Assembly: GCA_963971425.1 (NCBI GenBank)
Contig: OZ020517.1
Location: 4,466,501 to 4,530,500 of the forward strand
Source: Bryoerythrophyllum caledonicum
Lineage: Eukaryota > Streptophyta > Bryopsida > Pottiales > Pottiaceae
Reading direction: 5' to 3'
DNA length: 64,000 nucleotides
Shown here: positions 58,650-64,000 of the stretch, piece after piece
Numbering within the stretch: the first letter of the stretch is position 1
Layout of the letters: each line of letters begins with the position of its first letter
Position numbers and translations under genes: made by a program
The notes under the pieces: model-generated
Databases searched by the model: none
What the model saw: the letters and a program-made list of their open reading frames with translations, nothing else
What the model was told of the DNA's origin: nothing

Positions 58650-59583
58650 TTAACCCCTAAAGGACCACGACCACTTTCGCTCTAAAACCAATCCAAAACT
58701 GCCACTGCCAAAAAGAGACATGAAAATCACATCTTAAAGTGAATTTTGGATTTTCAACTATATGATCTTAAAATATACATCTATATAAACATGCCCTAAA
58801 AATTTGGTTGCAATCCACCGTACGGATTGATAGATTTTAGTGTTTAAAGTCAAAACAATGGTTCATTTTCTTCCCTGCGTTGAGTAGATCAGCAGACTTT
58901 GACTTCACTTTGTATCAAATTTTTGCATTGTACAAGGTCTAAATATTTTACCATTGTCTGAAGCATGATGTTATTTCCCAACACACCAAGTTCTAGAGGT
59001 AAAAAAGGGGTGTAGCATATTCAAAACAAGTGTGCAAGGAGTGGAGGTTCAAAAATTGCCATTTCGCGTTTTATTTTTTTGTGAACTACGTATGTATTCA
59101 AATGATAATCCAAACGGTCAATAAGAAGGTTTTCACCACATTTTTTTGTTGAAAAAATAAAAAGTGAAAAATATGAAGATCTCTAGGTTTTATGTAGAAA
59201 AGATGAAGTTTTTTTCCCCCGTTGCCCGACAATGTGTGAAAATGTTTGACTTGGAATAAAATGCCTTTTTACACTAAAGACAAATTTTTTTTTTGAAAAT
59301 TTCCAGAAAAAGAAATATTCTTTATATGTGTGAAAAATCTCAATGTCAATAGAAACTTTTGTCAAAAATTTTGGAGGCGCCGGGTGTCCCCACTTTTGGC
59401 TTTAAGTAGTACTAACTTTCAAACCACAAATCCAAAAAATAAAATAAAAATATGTGCACGAAGCTCTTATCAGAGGCAATCTAGAATGAAAATTTAAGAG
59501 AAAAAGGATTTTTCTTCGAATTTTAGGAACCTGCCCAAAATCAGAAATCCCCTCGAAGGAGACTCTGGTCCATTAGGGGTTAA
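58650..59583. mobile_element. TTAA-flanked element A of a tandem pair
   Basis: 934 bp, TTAACCCCTAAAGGACC to GGTCCATTAGGGGTTAA. It shares its right TTAA (59580-59583) with element B. The interior has TAGCATATTCAAAACAAGTG as in the 48.1 kb copy. Confidence 0.85.
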
Positions 59584-60528
59584 CCCCTAAAGGCCCAAGA
59601 GTTCCCTCAAGGGGCTCTTGAAGGTTTGAGCAGGTTCCTATGGTGTCAATTTATATCCTTTTTGAAATTTCTACTGTAGATGGACATTGCTAAGAGCTTT
59701 GTGTGAGTCTAATTCTTTCCTCAATCGGACATTTTGTGAAAAAGTTATAGGATTTTGAATTTCAAATGGGGAGACCAGGCACGTTGGGCAACTCCAAAAT
59801 TTTCTGCTAGGACAATCTATTGAATGTGAGATTTTCAATACTAGAAAATAATATTATTTCCTTTCACATTGTCAAAAAATATTTTGTCTTCAGAAAGAAT
59901 AGCATATTAATTCAAGTCAATCAAAGTGACCCATGATTGTTGCACATTGTCGGGCAAGGTACCAAAAATTCTTCTTCCTTTCTACATAAAACTTAGAGAT
60001 CTTCATATTTTTTACTTTTTATTTTTCCGCACGGCATTATGCGGTGTAAACCTTCTTATTAACCATTCCAATTATCATTCTAAAACATATTTAGTTCACA
60101 AAAAAATGAAACATGAATTGGCTATTTTTGAACCTTCATTCCTTGCACATTTGTTTAGTATAGGCTACACCCCTTCTCTAGCTCTAAAAGTTGGTGTACT
60201 AGGAAATAACATCATGATTAACATGATGGTAATGTTTTCAGACCTTGTGTAGTGCAAAAATTGGACACCAAATGAAGTCAAAGTCTGCTGATCCACTCAA
60301 AGTAGGGAAGAAAAGGAACGGTTTTCTATACTTCAAACACTATAATCTTTCAATCCGTGTGGTCAAAGTTTATGAAATTTGTGAGGACATTAATTAATAG
60401 CTCTTGATCTAGATCCTATAGTTGGATGTAGACATAAAAAGTTTTGATTACCTCATTATTCATTGCTCTAGAATGAGCAATTTTGAAGTGTTTTTGGTGT
60501 GAAAATGCCTTGGGCCTTTAGGGTTTAA
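59580..60528. mobile_element. TTAA-flanked element B of a tandem pair
   Basis: 949 bp, TTAACCCCTAAAGGCCC to GGGCCTTTAGGGTTTAA, in the opposite orientation to element A judging from internal landmarks. Confidence 0.85.
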
Positions 60529-60645
60529 GGATGAGGTGGCTTTGGATGATGGTTGAATCTACGAGCGTAATAGATTATGTAGAATATCATCTATGCCACT
60601 CGTAGATTCCCCATCATTGATAGCCACCTCGCCCATAAAGGATTA
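60529..60645. mobile_element. Small foldback element
   Basis: Arms GAGGTGGCTTTGGATGATGG.. GAATCTACGAG and the inverted CTCGTAGATTC.. CATCATTGATAGCCACCTC pair over about 33 bp. Related sequence (AATCTACAAGCATAATAGATTA) appears near 45910 and 33120. Confidence 0.65.
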
Positions 60646-61854
60646 TGTGTTAGAAGATGTCTCCCTCTTTACTTCATTAATTTTAATTCTCTATGTGTTA
60701 AAGTTGGAAAAAATGGAGAAATTATGGGATAGTAAATAGGAGTAGAGATAGTAAAACATAGTCTTGGGCAGTAGAATTGGCTCGGTAAAAAAAATTTAGG
60801 GTTTAGGGTGACTATCTTGGATTAAAACTGGTGTGTGGATGAAAACAATAGATGAATATCTCCCGATGGATGAAAAATTACATGTTACAAAATATTGAGA
60901 TCAAATTTTAGAAATGATATATGTTATAAGACTACATGTGTTATGGTTTTTCTGCTCCCCACCTGTAATATATAAAGAGTTTTGACTTGTAGTTGCATCT
61001 CTAAAAAAAAAGATGAACTCTAGCCCATGACACGTCTTCAAAGCTTTCTTCTCACGGCTTCTGTAAATTACAAGTAATATGATTCCATGACACAAGAAAA
61101 ATGCAATATTTATTTTTGTAGATGAATTTAGGAATTTAGATGTGTGATTGACATGAGAATAATTTACAATGATTCTGGGATACATAGGTCCAGGGCAAGC
61201 TGACCCCCTCATTGGGAGAGGCCCCACAAATGGAGGCCGGCCCTCCCCATCCTTCCTCATCCGTGCGGCAGCCCAAGCCAAGCTCGTCAGAAGCTCATTC
61301 ACGACAGGAACCTTGAGGCTTCAGCCCGAGCTCGGCCCCGCTCAACGCATCAACACAACTCGTTCCCTTCCTAGTCACGCCGCGTAATACCCCTCCCCGT
61401 ATGCAATGTGCAATATTCCAACTCGATACCCCCGCTCACATGCCTCGTCTCGATACCCAGCCCCCCCGATGCCCCTCGTTCATTGCAGCCGGCATCGCCT
61501 GCGCAACACTTGATTCTATACTATGCTCACCCCTTATCGCCCTAGGCTCGCCCCTATTGCCGTAGAATGTCTACAGACAACCACAAAAACTTGTGCAAAC
61601 AATAGTGACCGTTGTAGGTGCTCAAGATTGCAAGAGGTGAAGCATTTGCACGTGCACAACATCCATCATCGTCGTTCAGGTAATAACTTATCCTTCTCTT
61701 TTGTTTTTTCCCACCAAAATTATGGATATTGACATGTTTTTGAAATTTGAAAGTAGGCTTTTTTGCATGATTAGTCACTTAACATGTGAGTGTGTTTAAG
61801 TATGCTTCATTGAGGTAGAAGTAGAGCGTGACATATTTTGGATAATTATCACGG
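60646..61854. other. Intergenic stretch without a supported gene
   Basis: AT-rich to 61160, then a GC-richer tract 61180-61530 (possible 5' region of the downstream gene), then AT-rich again. No RNA gene or clear promoter. Confidence 0.35.
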
Positions 61855-62213
61855 TGACGGGTATTTCATTATAGTCCAATGACGTTTTTTCCATGTTTCC
61901 CACGCCGTGATGGATATTGCATAGTTTGGTGTATACATTGGTAACTACTTTGTTTTTTTATGTGTCATGACGGGTATTTTTGAGTGGACCAAGGACGTTT
62001 TTTTCATTCATTGCATGGTAGTGACGTGTACCACACATTTTTGGGTGTTTGGAAGTGACTACTTTTATTCATTATAGGCCGTGACGGGAATTTTAGAGTG
62101 GAATAGGGACGTTTTTTCCATTCTTTGCATGGTCGTGATTGGTATTACATATTCTTGAATGACTAGGTGGTGACTATTTTTATTTTTTATAGGTCGTGAT
62201 GTGTATTCTGTCA
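61855..62213. repeat. 114-bp tandem repeat, three copies and a partial
   Basis: The landmark TGACGGG (TGATGTG in the last) starts at 61855, 61969, 62082 and 62198, so the unit is 113-116 bp. Each unit has GACGTTTTTTCCAT and GTGACTACTTTTATT. It lies upstream of, or in a 5' intron of, the gene at 62393. Confidence 0.85.
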
Positions 62214-62392
62214 ATATCTTCTATGATACAGTGACAAATTTAAGGTTTTTGTATTTGTGATGGATATTGGTTGCTTAGAATGCTTTTTTTTATTCTTGTT
62301 TATGTTGTGATTAGAACTCTCTATTTTGATGACGTTTAAGGTTCATTGATTCTTATTGTATTCTTACTTATTTGTAAATGTTTTCTCTAGCG

Positions 62393-63381
62393 ATGGTGCT
62401 CTTGAGCTTACCATTAGCCATTCTCAATAGTGACTTCAAGGAAGTTCTTGTCACGGCCTAGCCATGGCACTATCTGGTGGACAATTGTGCGTTAGGACCT
62501 TGGAAGCCTTGGAGACACCTAGGTAACCTTCGTGATCACTATGAGATGGAATTGACAGCTTTGTCTTTTGGTCGTCCACCTAAGGCAGAACCGAGACTCT
62601 GGAGTATTAACTCCCGGCAGATGAAAGCGAAGATGCTAACCAATCCTTTCAAGAGACAAAAAAAGGAGTTTTGGAGAAATCTAGAAGTGTGGACAAAGGC
62701 GGAGGAGGCTTTGTGGGCCGATGTAGAGACCAAGGCCACCGGCGATAAAATGCCAAAACCATTGCTTGTCAATTTGATGAGAAGTACAGCACGTACCTTG
62801 GAGCAAAGAAGGAAGGACTTTGGGGGTTAGATGCGCTGAAGGTTGATGTGCTTCTGCGCAATCCCAATTTTTCCGCGGTTGTTATGAAGTTGGAGTGCCT
62901 CCGTGGTGCAGACCCGGTGGATATTGCTTGGTTGAAGTACGTTAAGGTTGCATTTGATGAGCGCAAAAATTAGAGAAAGAATTTGCAGAGGAGAGCTTGG
63001 ACTGTGAAGGAGTTGATAGAATGGCACCGTCAATGTTCCATTGAAGCCATGTACGTACAATTTTTCTACGTGTCATGTACGTTGTACTCTTATAAATGCT
63101 CATTTGTACTCTTATAAATGTTCAATTCCACATAATCAAAATTTCATTTATGTTGATTTATTTTTCTAACGCGGTGTTTTTTCAATTATAATTACCAGGA
63201 GGGGAAGAAGGTGTTTATTGAACGCTATGTGGATGCGGAGAAGAATGTCTTCCACTTCAAGAACATTCTTTCCATGGAGCGTGTTGAAACATTGTGTTCT
63301 CTCTACCCGGATACACACGTCAAAGATCTCGACAACGGCGAGGATGATGAAGAAGAAGAAGAGGATGGGGAAAGAAGATGA
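62393..63381 (+). pseudogene. Unidentified two-exon gene with isolated stops
   Basis: After TTTTCTCTAG a frame begins at ATG 62393 (VLLSLPLAILNSDFKEVLV). It crosses TAG at 62459-62461, reads through a Trp/Lys-rich region (DNCALGPWKPWRHL, KEFWRNLEVWTKAEEALW), loses one G in a G-run near 62826, and continues LDALKVDVLLRNPNFSAVV.. DIAWLKY to a second TAG at 62971-62973, then WTVKELIEWHRQC. A donor at 63055 (TACGTACAA) and an acceptor ATTACCAG join in phase to exon 2 (63199-63381), EGKKVFIERYVDAEKN, a long Asp/Glu tail, and TGA. I do not recognise the family. An acidic tail and charged helices suggest a nuclear protein or a transposon accessory protein. Confidence 0.5.
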
Positions 63382-64000
63382 TGCTAAAAACGACAAAGAT
63401 TAGTGTATTTTTATGAAGTCTTTGGTTCTATTTCAAATTCTATGGTTTTTTACTTTTTATGTGATACACATTTGCATATTTTGTTTTCTTGGACAATAGT
63501 GTGAGTGAATTTAATAAGTTGTTGTATCTTTTATTTGAGTGTTTGAGTATTTGATTTCAAATGGATAAGAAAAACTTCTTAAGAAGAATTAACACACACC
63601 TAACAAGGAAAAAATACCCTTCAAAGTGTATAGAAAATGTGCGTGTTAGTGCTTCATATACAATTGCAAATACATCATGCAAATCACATGGTGCTTATGA
63701 AATATATTCTCTCCTAATATTCAAAAAACTATCAATGCATATTACTTTGATGGACTTGTATAGAAAAAAACATTGGATTCAAAAGTAAATGCTTAAAAAT
63801 ACTCACTATGAAAGCAAGGTAAAAATTGTATATTTTCTATTCTATTGGGATATTGTTCCTTTTCCTCTTCCGAGATTGCGCTATTTTTTCTCTCCAGTCT
63901 TTCTTTCTTGTAACCGAATTTCCATCTTTAGTGTATATACAATTTTGAAGGATGCTTGAGGATGAGAAATGTTGTCCTCTTGCAAAGTACGGATTCGACG
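63382..64000. other. Downstream AT-rich stretch
   Basis: Likely 3' UTR and intergenic DNA of the preceding gene. No feature I can support. Confidence 0.35.

Overview
The window looks like nuclear DNA of a streptophyte (plant or charophyte lineage). The evidence is spliceosomal introns with GT..AG borders, CCCTAAA-type interstitial telomeric sequence, a Ty1-copia element, a hAT transposase, many TIR elements, and an intact nine-exon seven-transmembrane gene that resembles a plant-wide family. I cannot name the species. Long AT-rich repeat tracts surround islands of GC-richer coding sequence.

Layout. 0.4-6.1 kb (minus): a large multi-exon gene. The exons join in phase into about 1,607 codons: ParB/DGQHR-like domain, degenerate DNA-methylase-like region, NLS plus coiled coil, and an FCP1/NIF-type HAD domain. 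Four in-frame TAG codons interrupt it. 6.3-6.8 kb: two related long hairpins that look like microRNA precursors. 1.7-7.4, 9.4-11.2, 13.4-13.9 and 17.2-17.4 kb: a dispersed perfect or near-perfect palindrome (arm TTTAGCTCGA, one central base, inverted arm) lying in introns and in clusters. 14.1-16.9 kb (plus): a DUF7869-like transposase-related gene with isolated stops. 17.85-20.25 kb: a decayed hAT transposase. 20.5-20.9 kb: a CpG-rich minisatellite. 23.4-25.5 kb: a second FCP1-like gene copy and an unknown coding exon. 25.63-31.13 kb: a complete but decayed Ty1-copia element with both LTRs (minus). 31.3-32.3 kb: a LINE fragment. 34.8-38.1 kb (minus): the intact 7TM gene of 471 codons. 38.5-53 kb: mostly non-autonomous DNA transposons (TTAA-flanked, Harbinger-like and hAT-like), some nested. 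54.0-58.5 kb: a LINE inserted into an older LINE with a 15-bp target duplication. 58.6-60.5 kb: two head-to-tail TTAA elements. 61.9-62.2 kb: a 114-bp tandem repeat, followed by an unknown two-exon gene with isolated stops (62.4-63.4 kb).

How it fits together. Apart from the 7TM gene, almost every long reading frame keeps its frame over hundreds of codons but carries single stops, mainly TAG. The positions fit C:G to T:A change at CAG, CAA, CGA and TGG codons. I read this as decay under cytosine methylation rather than a changed genetic code, because the hAT stops fall at Trp positions and the copia stops include TGA.

The most unusual possibility is that the ParB/methylase/FCP1-like gene and the parS-like palindromes in and around its introns form one selfish or chromatin-marking system. 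This is a hypothesis only; binding has not been shown.
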